From Typha latifolia (taxonomy: Eukaryota > Streptophyta > Magnoliopsida > Poales > Typhaceae), in assembly GCA_019914945.1 (NCBI GenBank), contig CM034106.1, positions 7,006,001 through 7,070,000 on the forward strand: DNA of 64,000 nucleotides. Direction: 5' to 3'. Every line of letters begins with the position of its first letter. The first letter of the stretch is position 1. The notes below the pieces were generated by a model that saw only the letters and a list, made by a program, of their open reading frames with translations, ran no database searches and was not told the origin of the DNA. The translations under genes were made by a program, and so were the position numbers. Shown one piece after another: positions 1-10,739 of the stretch.

Positions 1-325
1 ATTACCATCACATTTTTATCACATATCATGAAACTTTATTGATAAGTTTATATTATTTGTATATGAAACTATGCAGTTGTGACCACATTTAAAATATATT
101 GTATGTATATTAAGTATGCTTTATTTATAAAAAGTTGTAATTATTAAAATATTCTAATTCATATTTTATTATTGCAGAAAGCGATAAGAGCACAAATATC
201 TTATAATTGGACAACAAAATTGGTAGGTATGATTATTCATGCTGTCATCTTTACTTTAAAGAACATGGTTAATATGTTACAACTATATACAAATTCATAT
301 TGCAAATAATAGGGAATAACTCCAT
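1..325. other. AT-rich flank, no gene seen
   Basis: AT-rich sequence without a convincing ORF. It lies immediately upstream of the transposase relic and may include its 5' flank or a decayed intron, but I see no terminal inverted repeat or other boundary. Confidence 0.4.
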
Positions 326-1650
326 ATGAAAATGTTTGGAGAACAAGTTGATATTGATCATAATTCAGATAGTATCCTTTCAGATAGTAGTAGTGTATCA
401 GTCGCTAGCCTACATGACAACTTGTCAATTTTGATAGAGTTGGATGAATTCCTAGATGAAGTTGAAGAATATTTTCTGTCATCTAGTTCTACAAGACTTA
501 CACCAAGGCCTTGTAGAACTAGACCATTTTCTGAAAATGATTTTGTTAATGATATCCTAAATAGTCATTCAAATCATTGCATTGATGAGTTTTGATTGAG
601 CGTTGAAATTTTTACTTATTTAGTACAACTATTGAAAAAAAGAGGCCTGATTATGAACACAAATATCTCAACAAGTGAGCAATTAGCTATCTTTTATATA
701 TGATTGCACATGGGGTATCTATGAGGACTCTTGTAGAGAAATTTCATGATGTTACCTTTGTTGTTTGCTCTCTAAAGCAAACTTATATTAAAATGTTACT
801 CCCCGACGTTGGGGTTCATCCAAAGATTCAAAGAAGTAATTTATTTTATTCGTACTTTAGGATTAGTATCATTTTCAATCTCACATTATTATTCAAACCA
901 CTTTTAAAATATATTGTTGACATTTTGTAACGTTCAATTTTATACATTTGTACAAAATGCTATTGGTGCAATAAATGGGACCTATATATAATATATTATC
1001 AAAGTCATAGATCATCAAACACGTGCAATCGTAAGGGTGATATCTTTCAAAATGTAATGGTTATGGTTAATTTTGATATGAAATTCTTATATCTCCTACC
1101 TAATTGGGAAGGTAGTGTATTTGACATAACCATATTACGATCTACTATTGATGAATACAATTTTACTGTGCCTCCTAGTAAGTCGATATAGTTGAAATTA
1201 ATAAACTAAGTTTTTACCAATTATAAAATTAAGAAAACTTAATTTCTATTGTATATAGACAAATATTATCTTGTAGATGCAGGCTATGCAAATTCTTATT
1301 AATTTTTGGCACCTTATATAAGAACTATGTATCATTTAAGTGAGTACCGTCATATGCGTATGTCACATATCGGGCAACAGATTTATTTAATCATCGTCAC
1401 GTGCAACTTTGTAATATAGTTGAGATGACTTTTAGTGTATGGAAACAACGGTTCCAAATTTAAAAAATGCAAATGGGGCTATACAAGAAAATAAGGCAAA
1501 CCAAAATTATCATGGCATGTGCTATTTTGCACAATTTTATTATTAAACACCATCAAGGAAATGATAGATTTTTGTCTACAAATGGAACTATTGAATCTAC
1601 TTTCAACCATAATGATACACATTTTTATATAGTTGAAACATAAGAATCTA
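326..1650 (+). pseudogene. PIF/Harbinger-type transposase relic
   Basis: Decayed DDE transposase of the PIF/Harbinger (DDE_Tnp_4) class, seen as a run of frame-shifted fragments. In order: an acidic/serine-rich N-terminal ORF (326-595); a segment near 675-760 like the conserved EQLAIFLY / HGVSMR region; AIGAINGTYI near 957-990 (family AIGAIDGTHI); QNVMVMVNFDMKFLYLLP near 1045-1105; an HD-like FDITIL near 1120; YYLVDAGYANS near 1264-1300; FLAPYIRTMYHLSEYRH near 1305-1355; and a C-terminal ACAILHNFII near 1505-1545. Many stops and frameshifts make it inactive. The first catalytic Asp is replaced by Asn (GAINGT), while the D of LVDAGY survives. No second (Myb-like) ORF of an autonomous element and no terminal repeats were recognised. 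Class assignment is secure from motif order; the ends are approximate. Confidence 0.85.
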
Positions 1651-2164
1651 TTGATTATAATCGTGATGGTAATATACTAATAAATGAGATTACAACTTAA
1701 TTGTGGGAAGGAAGAGACCCAAGTATATTTTCTTTTCTACTGATATTGTATTTATTCATATTAATTATTATTTATTTTGTCTTATTCTCATTGACTAATT
1801 ATGTTGTGTACATTAGTAGAAGGACCGACGTCTTTTATTCTTGGCCGGAATGTCATGCTCAGGTGAATGGATTTTCAGGCGCATATTTTGGCTCTTTTTT
1901 GCTCTTTCCCAACATATGATCTTGCTGTGGATTTGTATTCCAGATTTATTACAGCAAATAAAAAGCAAGCAACTCCGCCACAAAAGAAAAGACTTAACAA
2001 AGATCATATATTCTTCTTTGTCATTTCCTTCCTTTGTGAGCATATTGTTTTTGTTGTTCGTTATAAAAATATGTATCTAGATTTTCTATATATATTGATG
2101 TATTATTATAAGACAATGAGATTGCACCACATGTTTTGGTTATGGTTAATTATGAATATTTTAT
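1651..2164. other. No recognisable gene downstream of Harbinger relic
   Basis: AT-rich DNA with overlapping low-complexity ORFs on both strands and no recognised domain. It could be the 3' part of the Harbinger element, but no boundary is visible. Confidence 0.35.
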
Positions 2165-2740
2165 TGTACTACTGTCTACTGTTGTATAAACTTGATGATG
2201 TTGTAATTTTATCTTATGTTGTGGTGATATTGTGATAATGTTGTATGTGAACAAAAAAATATTAACTTATTGTATAAAGATAGTTTTATTGTAATGTTGT
2301 ATTTGGAGAGGAAAAGATTATAGTAATGTTATATAAATATGATTTTGTTATAATGTCGTATAAAGAGATTTTGTTGTAATGTTGTATAAAGATGATTTTG
2401 TTGTAATGTTATAGTAATATTGTGAAAAGTTGTAATGATCTAATATAGTAATATTTTAATGTTGTATATGAACAAGAAAAGATTATAATCAATGGAGAAA
2501 ATTTTGTTGTAATATTGTACTAATGAGTAAGAAATGTTGTATGGTAAGAGTAAAAAATTGTAATCAATCGAGATGGTTTTATTGTAATAATGAGTAAGAA
2601 GTGTTGTATTGTAAATTTTCTATTATGTAAACAGAAAAATATATTGCTATTTTTATATATTTGTACTATTGTATGGTAATGTTGTATGTCGAATACAGAT
2701 AGTTATCTGTTGTAAATGTTGTATGTTTGTATATTTATAC
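2165..2740. repeat. Degenerate TTGTAATGTTGTAT repeat tract
   Basis: About 575 bp in which variants of TTGTAATGTTGTAT and TTTTGTTGTAATGTTGTATA recur at irregular spacing, clearest at 2310-2480 and 2520-2600. It looks like an eroded minisatellite or the repetitive end of a transposon. No coding potential. Confidence 0.6.
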
Positions 2741-2984
2741 TATTGAATTTTCGGGAAAGGCAATATGGTTTCAGATGCCAAGAAGGAAGAAAGTACGAGG
2801 AAAGGAGCACAACACCACCAAGGTAACTTTCATTACTTGTAAGCTCTATCTGAAATTGTATATTAGTATTTATTTTATAAAATTTTGAGATCTTGTGATT
2901 TGAATGATAAAGAGGTATAGAGATTATTGTATAGAAAACCCCAAAAGGAATAATAATATTTATCATAAGCTTTCGATTGTTACA

Positions 2985-3411
2985 TATAATAGATTAAAAT
3001 GGGATAGATTTTGTATTTAATAAATTTTTTTGCAAAGCAGATTGAAAATTACTCTATATTGACATTCTTTTATTTGATTGTTTATTAACTTGATATCAAT
3101 ACTTCGGAATTATTTTCATATTTCTAATACGAGAGTTATATAAACAACTCATAAATCTTCAACTAAATAGAATAGATGTTGTAAAGAATAATTTATTATA
3201 TAATAGATGAAAATGGGGGTAGATTTTGTATTTAATAAATTTTTTTGTAGAGCAGATTGAAAATTACTATTTATTGACCTTTTTATCTGATTGATTGTTA
3301 ACTTGATATCAATACTTTATAATTATTTTTATATCTTTACCGTGAGAGTTCTATAAATAACTAATAGATCTTCTAACTAAACATAATAGATGTTGTAAAG
3401 AATGGTTTATT
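2985..3411. repeat. 214-bp tandem duplication
   Basis: Two consecutive diverged copies, about 2985-3198 and 3199-3411. Both start TATAATAGAT, contain TTGTATTTAATAAATTTTTT and CTTGATATCAATACTT, and end near ATAGATGTTGTAAAGAAT. They differ by scattered substitutions and small indels, so the duplication is not recent. No ORF. Confidence 0.8.
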
Positions 3412-3730
3412 GCATCTTTTTATTATCATTTCTTTGTTATAGTTAAGGATGTCTCCAAGCTCTATAATTTCTATGTAAATACTAAAGTTTTTTATATTAT
3501 TATACATGATTAATCTCTATGTAGTAATGTTGTTTTTTTTATTAATGTTTGCAATTCGAACAAAAGTTGTGATTAAACGGAAATTTTCGGATGAGTAGAT
3601 GGTTAGAATATATAATAGATGTTATAGTAAAATAGTCACGGAGAATGCAGCACTAATTAGGCCCTGCCATTGAAAATTATTCAAGAACACGTCTTTTCAT
3701 CATTTAATTCAATTTTCACACATTGATGGT
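3412..3730. other. No gene seen
   Basis: AT-rich spacer between the tandem duplication and the DUF1985-like relic; no motif or ORF recognised. Confidence 0.3.
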
Positions 3731-3732
3731 AA

Positions 3733-4580
3733 CTACCACTAGTAGAACAGTTGGCATACCTTTGGTTAAATGAAGATATAACATTTCAGTTGGATAAACA
3801 AGCAGTGAACTTGAATGCCTCTGATGTAGTTATGGTTTTAGGACTATCATGAGTTAGACGTCATGTGCCAGATGACAAGAGGTTAGACCGGCCCACTATC
3901 ATTAGTTGCCTAGTGAAGTTAGCCCCTGATGAAAAGGAGGACATGGAGGATTTTGTTAAATCTTTTCTTCTCCTTTTATTTAGTGATGTGCTATTTCAGC
4001 ACAGCAACTATTATTGCTCACATAATCTAACAAATTACATAGCTGTGATTGAGGAGATTGAGACGTATTCGTGAGCAAAGGCAATCTATGAATACCTAAT
4101 AAATTTCACAATTAAAGCTGCAACCCATATAAAAAAATAAATGAAAAAAAGAAGGTCAAGTTTGCTATATCAGTGGGCAACTATTGTTTTATTATGGTTT
4201 TATGAGTCGACTTCGACCTTAGATAGAGATGCACCACCGGTGCCATTTTTTAGACTTTTTCGATGGACATCAATAATTATCCAACAAAGCAGCACATATA
4301 AAAAGACCATACCAAAATTGAGTAATGACGTGGTAATTTTTACTTTATCTATTTGATTTCTTTAACGCTAAATTTTATTTTGATATGACAAATATCTTAA
4401 CACTAAATTTTTTTAAATAGGCATTGTACTCTATTCCGCTCTATGCATCCGACAGCTTAATGTTGGGTTATATACCTGAGTACCTCCTACAAATCAACAC
4501 CATACCCAAGATACTATTGTTAATTCTGAACTATTTCAGCCTAGGAAGAAGGAATGAGGTATGTTTGTAATCAAATTCCT
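3733..4580 (+). pseudogene. Relic of a plant DUF1985/plant-mobile-domain-type protein
   Basis: One forward frame, interrupted by stops at about 3850, 4072 and 4138, reads like the N-terminal domain shared by plant transposon-associated proteins (DUF1985, Ulp1-linked or plant-mobile-domain families). Visible pieces: LWLNEDITFQLDK (near 3757-3795), the hallmark DVVMVLGLS (near 3825-3850), DFVKSFLLLLFSDVLF (near 3949-3996), AKAIYEYLI (4075-4101) and LLYQWATIVLLWFYE (near 4162-4206). The arrangement (LTP-DV-LGL core, then an F-LL-L block, then a Y-WA / LL-LWFYE block) matches my memory of the family. A further possible piece lies at 4422-4560. Function of the family is poorly known; here it is a broken fragment. 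No domain search was possible. Confidence 0.5.
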
Positions 4581-4689
4581 ATAAATTGATGAAAGATCCA
4601 ACTACTCCAAGCCTCCAAGCCTATAAGTTAGGGATTTTCTTATTTGCTTTATTTTCCTATAAAAGGGCACGATCCTTAATGAATTTGAA

Positions 4690-5235
4690 GGCTACTTGCT
4701 AACGATGATCCTAAAGTAGAATTGGCTCAATTAGAAAGATAAAAGACACACTTGCTCATATTAACATGTTGATTGATAAATTTCTAATATTTATCTAAAA
4801 TAGAATTTAGAATATCACAATCGATAAAATTTGCCTTAGTAAAAATTTGGATATCATCAGCAATCACAAGATAGTGTATTTGATTATTTGCATCAAGAAA
4901 GCAAAGGAAGGAGATTAAAAATGCAAGCTTAATCTAAGATATCAATTTATTAAAAAAAAACTTGTAATTCTTATAATCTCAAGGACAACTTTCTAGTTGA
5001 GCCTATCATATGCTTTTCTCATATTTAATTTAATAACTAGGTGAGGATCAGAATGGTTGTCTTGCTACGTAGAGCGAACAATCTCTTTGAATGAGGATGA
5101 TATTATTCCTGATAGACCTATCTGCCTCAAAGGCTGACTGCTCAGTATTCATTGAGCTCGGCAAAATTACCTTTATCCGATTAACCAAGACTTTATCAAG
5201 GAGTATATACAAGACATTATACGAAGACATGGGTT
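4690..5235 (-). pseudogene. LINE (L1-type) reverse transcriptase relic
   Basis: The minus strand carries pieces of a non-LTR reverse transcriptase. 5230-5048 reads YNVLYILLDKVLVNRIKVIL then QSAFEADRSIRNNI, matching the L1 motif NVLYKIISKVLANRLK / QSAF-GR-I-DNI. Downstream (about 5040-4985) is LVIKLNMRKAYDRLN, the Asp-containing palm motif with the first Asp changed to Asn. At about 4870-4730 comes VIADDIQIFTK, the (Y/F)ADD catalytic box, then NMSKC-FYLS. The spacing is shorter than in an intact element, so internal sequence has been lost. No poly-A tail or target duplication was found. Confidence 0.8.
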
Positions 5236-5544
5236 TGAATTAACTACTGGGATTAGGGATTTTAGGTATGAGAGCCATATGCATCCAAATATTTGATACA
5301 CAGATCAACAGGCAGCTGCTTAATAATAATCGCAAATAAGATGAATACATGTAAGTGTTCATTGATTACACACTCAGAACTGAAGCAGTTGACTTGAAGT
5401 TGAACTAAATTAGAAGGAATAGGAGAGAGAATTGGCAGAGCTACAAATAGATTGGCAATGTGTGTAGAAAATCATTAGCATTATGCATTTAGAAACTCTA
5501 CACTTTGCTCGCTATAATAAATTGCACCAGTTCAGAAAAATTAT
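5236..5544. other. 3' flank of the kinase gene
   Basis: No ORF. It lies just downstream of the minus-strand kinase stop codon and probably holds its 3'UTR; no unambiguous polyadenylation signal was singled out. Confidence 0.35.
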
Positions 5545-8500
5545 CTAAAAGAAATCAAACTCCAAATAGTTATCAGAGCCCTTCTCTGATGTAGGGGTGA
5601 TGGTCTGGCTGGTTGACGCCATAGGCCCAGGGAGGCGCTCAATATCAACAGGTTTTGGGATATCTGGGGGACTTGCGCAGCGTATCAAGGCCCAGTTTAC
5701 GCCCTCAAAGAAAGGATGCTGCTTTATCTCTGTCGCACCTCGTTTGTATGCAAGTCGATGCTGTGGCTCCTTCACAAGCAATCCTCTTATAAGATCTCTT
5801 GCAGCGAAGCTCACAACAGGCGATTCCGGGAATCGCAATGGCTGGCCAACCACATTGAACAATGTAGCTCGATTGCCTGACCCCTTGAAGGGTGTCCTCC
5901 CAAACAAAAGCTCATACAGGAAGATACCAAAGGTCCACCAATCCACAGCACTCCCATGCCCCTCTCCCTTGATGATCTCCGGAGCCAAGTACTCATGGGT
6001 GCCAACAAATGACATGGATCGAGCTTCAGTGGGCTCTGCAATGAGTTCGGGAAGTGGCCTGACTTGGTTTCCTACATCAAGCTTTGGTTTCTGCTCTTTC
6101 TTGGACTTGGATAAAAAGAAGCGAGGCGAGAAACATGAAGTGGGTACCACACAGGAGGGCTGTATGCAGGATGGCTCAATACAAGTAGGCTGGACGCAAT
6201 AGACTGGATTGTTCCTTCGGGAAGATTCAGAATCAGGGTTAGATAGTTTGATTAGTGTTGGGCTAACCGCACAGCGGAGGGACAGGTCAAAGTCGGACAG
6301 CATGATATGGCCATCTTCTCGAACGAGGACATTCTCTGGCTTCAGGTCGCGATAGATGATGCCAAGCATGTGAAGGTATTCCAATGAAAGAAGGACCTCT
6401 GCTACATAGAACCTGCATGCATCGGGGAAAAGAATATGCAGCGAACATGAATCAGATACTTTCAGCACTCGAGCATCATCTTGAATTGGAAAACAGGAAT
6501 AACATTAATCTTTTGTTTCTCTATGCAAGCTTGACAATTTGGTTAAGCAAAGGAATAACATTAATGTATTGTTTCTCTATCCAAGCTAGACAATTTGGTT
6601 AAGTTCATAGAGATCTAGCACATTTATTTGCATATGAACTGACTAAGAACTGGAAAGGACTCCACAATCATGAAGAGTACTTTAATCCTAATCCATAAGA
6701 AGCAGTACTATTACTTTTCAAATGAACAATATATCTCCAGCTATTCCATTGTAATAGATGACTTAAGTATAGATCTCCATGGCCCCAACAGGAAGTTGCC
6801 TCAATGTTATAAAGTAATACTCTATTCAGATCAAGGATATGCAACACAAGTTCAGTGACTAATCAATAGTAATGAGGGACTGAAAATCTACGATCATCTT
6901 CTCAACCTGTATCCTTCACGTTTCAAATTTATCTCAAGCATTGAAGGAACTGGGGAGCCATAAACTGCAAGAGTCTCTACCGTTGTTGAGTTCAGCTACA
7001 ATTTCTAACTGAACTACATTCTATTTTTAGGACCTGTCCTCGTTGGACATAATTAGAAGAGACGGAACTAAACAAATAAAGAACAATGAAGTCGACAGTA
7101 TTAATATCTTTCACCCCTATCAAAATAAAATAATAATAATAGTAAGTCAACAGTAAACACAATATTCCTCAAATTGCAGTTCTTGGAGGGGGCAGGCCAA
7201 AGATACCCCAATGACGCTAGGTATTGAACTAAAATGATCAAAATTAAGGGAAGATTAGAGAAAATCACCAATTTATAGCTTAGTTCTAGTAATTAACTCC
7301 ATGTCTGACTTGGCTCACATGGAACATTAATTAACTAATATTGTATGGTGGCACCTTAAAATTACTACATTGTGAGGCACTATAAACTCCAAGGACCAGC
7401 ATCCAAGACAGGGAACATTGTCACTGAAAATATTCATATATACAATCACAAAGATACACAATGTATAAATAGGATGGACAAGTCAGTCAATCCTTCCAAG
7501 AAACAGACCACAACAAGCCTAAAGCATCCATATATTGCATTCTGGTGAAAAATCCAACAAATATTAACTCGAACATTCACTAGAGGATTCAAACTCATAA
7601 CCTCAATCATAACTAGTAAGACTTGACCATTGGACAACAGTTGTTGACCTAACAATAGTAAAACTTTGATACTAACAGTTGGAATGAAGAAAATAATCAA
7701 ATATCATCAGAAGACAGGACAATCTTGCAATGCACTATCAAAATCCTAGGCACCCATGAAATATTCCTTGCCTGCTTAACTGACTCATACATACACATGC
7801 ATACTAAGAATCAGGTCCTCATAGGATCTCTATAAGGAACAAGAAACATATAGGGAAGGTAGAATGAAAGAGCTAAGGAAATAGAAATTTTAGTGTCACT
7901 TGAATTAACTCGTAATAACTCCAACCATGAATCCTCACACTATTTCTCTAGGCTCTTTAACTTGAATAAGAAACTTAGAAACATTTGGGGAAGGTAAAAA
8001 GAAAGAGCTAAGCAAATAAAAAATAAAAAGTCTTAGTGTCACTAGAATTAACTCATCTTTACTAGACACTAGGCCAAACTCTTTGCAACCAATGGGAGTT
8101 CATCTTTTCAGTTTTTCAGTGAGAAAACAACACATAGAAAACTTCGACCTATAACTAAATGAGTTTTAGTTATTTGATTATTTATTTATTTTTGCAGGCA
8201 TTATTTCATGCTCAGTCTTTTGAATTTTTGAGTTAATGGATTACCTATCAATGAGTACCATGGCTGTTATTTTATTTCTTTTCTTTAATAGAAAAGCTAA
8301 TGCGAACATGGTAAAATAATTTCCTTTTTCTTAAGCCACATGATCAGGTGATTGAAGGCTAAAATGAAACACAAAGGGATGTAGTATGTTGCTTCTATAA
8401 TAATATGTAGCATGCTATAAATAGAAAACACAACACTAAATGCTGCAAGATTTAAATCAAAACAACAGAAACGAGGCCTCAAGTGCCAAAATTTTAACAT

Positions 8501-9555
8501 CCATGAGTAAGAAAATTATAGATATCAAAATCTGCATTTAACGTTGAGGAATAAGGATAATATTCAGACTCTTACTTAACCGCTTGCTCTAGAAAGTACT
8601 TTCCAGGCTGCCTCTGCCGGAGTGTGTGTAGATCTCCCCCAGGGCAAAACTCCATCACCAAGCAGGAGAACTTATCTGTCTCAAAGTGAGTATACAATGT
8701 TGGAAGAAAAGGATGATCAAGACACTGCAATATTTCCCTTTCTGTCTGGGCTCTAAGCAACTTTTTTCGGCTTGCTAGAGATCCTTTGTCCATAACTTTC
8801 ATTGCAAAGTAACATTTAGTCCCAGTCAATTCTGACAAATATACACTACCTATATCACCACAGCCCAGCCTCTTAAGTAGCCTAAAGTGGCCTAAACCAA
8901 GAACTCCATCTCTAGCCCGAATTGCCTGAATTGCTTCCCATCTTGAATCATTTGCTTTGTGTGGCTTGCTAATGCTACTGCTTATACTGCTACAAGTGCT
9001 TTCATCACTGACATCACTGCTAGTACTGGCCTTGCACATGCTACTCTTTCCACTCTCAACAAAATCTACCCGGTCACTAATCTTACCACTCCCACTAGTC
9101 TTTGTCAGACTGCTGTTACCATCACTAACTTTAGCAGATGCTGAACTATCCTTGACGCTCTCATACTCAGAATTCTTCTTTTCTTGGTCTAAATTAGCTT
9201 CTGAGACCATGGAACCACTCGAACTAGCAACTTCACCTTGTTGGGCAGGTTGTTTCAGTTTACTGGAAGACGGGTTCTGATCAGAAGGCTGTAAAGACTG
9301 GCTTATCTCTGGAGAAGCCTTGTTTATTGAAGAGTCAGAATAACCCTCTTTTTGGTGATTTTGAGATTGAATATCTTCTCCAGCTGTTTGCTTTGGTGTA
9401 TTTTGGTGCAAAAATCCTGGAGTGGAATTTTCTGATTTGCTTGGCTTAGGGATCTGCAAAGGTGAAGCCCTGTGAGAAGCTGGTTCAGCTATGCGGAGAC
9501 TAGATTTCTTGTGTCGCTGCTCAGAGATTGTTTGGGGAATAGTCTTTGAAGCCAT
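5545..9555 (-). CDS. D6PKL: AGCVIII Ser/Thr protein kinase, D6PK/G11A-like
   Basis: Two coding exons: 9555-8576 and 6412-5545, joined in frame across a 2,163-bp intron (donor GTAAGA, acceptor GCAG), giving 615 aa. The annotated start is the first ATG (MASKTIPQ, 9555); an in-frame TTG just before it is not needed. Residues ~1-220 are a Ser-rich, low-complexity N-terminus. The kinase domain follows: P-loop GCGDIG (~231), Lys in FAMKV (~253), YRDLKPEN (~347), and DFD (~367) in place of DFG, the hallmark of plant AGCVIII kinases. A Cys-rich insertion (YCVQP, CIEPSC, CIQPSC) separates DFD from GTHEYLAPE, as in this class. The protein ends in FDFF, a PIF-type hydrophobic motif that docks PDK1. Known D6PK-type kinases sit at the plasma membrane and phosphorylate PIN auxin exporters; that role here is inference. 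The intron position inside the kinase domain is the one usual for the class. Intact, likely functional. Confidence 0.95.
6495..6605. repeat. 56-bp tandem duplication in kinase intron
   Basis: Two copies (6495-6550, 6551-6605) starting AGGAATAACATTAAT and ending GACAATTTGGTTAAG, with a few mismatches. It lies about 80-190 bp upstream (in transcript sense) of the kinase exon-2 splice acceptor. Confidence 0.85.
6606..8575 (-). other. Remainder of the kinase intron
   Basis: Part of the single coding intron of the kinase gene. AT-rich; short ORFs on both strands look random and no transposon domain was recognised. Confidence 0.7.
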
Positions 9556-9696
9556 CAATCTAAGAACAGAGATCCGTGGATATCACAAAAAACCAATTTG
9601 AAACAAGCTCCATGTTGAACGAAATCCAACGTGCACCACCTCGTTGGTAGGATAACTTTCCAATCTGCCCATCACCATAACAAGAGCTCAAGATGT

Positions 9697-10340
9697 CTGC
9701 CAACAAGCACAGAGTCAGTACATCAGAATTTGGGAAATAAAATTAGTTCTATGGAATAGTAGAACAATTTCAAGTATCCGGGACTTATAAAACACCGACT
9801 TTCAAGAAAAAAAAAAGTAGACTCAATAGAATCTAGAAGAAACTTCACACCATAAAATAGAGAAACCACATTATAAAACCTACAAGACATCAAGATCAAG
9901 AAACAATAAGGTGGAATTCAGATCTGATACCTTTAGATGCATCAGTGAAAGGAATCATCTATCAAGTACTAGAAGTAGCCAACTAAAATTAGTATTCAGT
10001 TTGCCCACACCAATTTTGACCAATCAAAAACACACTACAAGAGTAAAAAGTGGAACTCCACTCGTACCGCACCAATCACTTATACCTAGACCGTAAACAA
10101 AGAGAGAACAATCTAAACTACTTCGGATCATTCCAATCCACCTCAAAATCCAATCTTTCTTGACGAACAAGCAACAAAACACAAAACCCAATTGCAAAAT
10201 CCCTCAAAACCTTCACCTTCAGCAATCTACGACAGATCCAACATTCCAAAGTGGAAAACAAGCAGAAAAAGCAGCCGACGGCAACACAGTTTCGATAAAA
10301 ACCCCCTGAGAAGATGAGGAAAAGGAACAATGAATCATAC
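9697..10340 (-). other. Probable 5'UTR intron of the kinase gene
   Basis: In the minus direction a good donor (CAAG|GTATGA, GT at 10340-10339) and a good acceptor (TTGTTGGCAG|ACAT, AG ending at 9697) bracket 644 bp upstream of the kinase start codon. A leader intron is common in this kinase class. This is a splice-site inference without transcript evidence. The non-coding first exon would lie above 10341. Confidence 0.55.
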
Positions 10341-10389
10341 CTTGAGATCAAAGATCACAGCTTTACGGCTCCTCTTTGTCAGGTGTGTG

Positions 10390-10393
<4 letters not shown>

Positions 10394-10427
<34 letters not shown>
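10394..10427. repeat. (AG)n microsatellite in kinase leader/promoter
   Basis: About 17 perfect AG units; on the transcribed (minus) strand this is a CT tract, plausible in the first non-coding exon or core promoter of the kinase gene. Confidence 0.95.
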
Positions 10428-10430
<3 letters not shown>

Positions 10431-10569
10431 CTAAAAGAGTAATTAGGAAAAATTGAAGGCAAGCATTAGAAAGTGCGGGGAGGGAGTGGTGAGGAGTGAG
10501 GAGATGAGTTGGAGTTGGTTGGTTATATGCAGAGATGGATATGTGGGTGGTGTGACATTTGGTTCACTG

Positions 10570-10571
<2 letters not shown>

Positions 10572-10609
<38 letters not shown>
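10572..10609. repeat. Second (AG)n microsatellite upstream of kinase
   Basis: About 19 AG units, some 145 bp further upstream of the first tract. Paired GA/CT tracts near a plant promoter can bind BBR/BPC factors; that role is inference. Confidence 0.95.
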
Positions 10610-10612
<3 letters not shown>

Positions 10613-10625
10613 AGACAAAGCAAAG

Positions 10626-10725
10626 GTCTAGTCTTGTTTGCTCGATTAATTACTTCTCTTTTTCACTAGTTCGTTGTCTAGTCTTGTTTGCTCAATTAAT
10701 TACTCTTTTTTCACTAGTTCTATTT
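10626..10725. repeat. 50-bp tandem duplication upstream of kinase
   Basis: Two nearly identical units (from 10626 and from 10676) beginning GTCTAGTCTTGTTTGCTC and ending TTTTTCACTAGTTC. Weaker echoes (TTTGTTCAATTGATTT) occur near 10840-10885. Confidence 0.85.
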
Positions 10726-10739
10726 TTGTCACCAACATA

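Noticed and set aside
5597..6202. 201-codon ORF on the plus strand
   Set aside because: It is the antisense shadow of the kinase C-terminal exon.
8957..9280. Leu/Ser-rich plus-strand ORF
   Set aside because: Antisense shadow of the Ser-rich kinase N-terminus.
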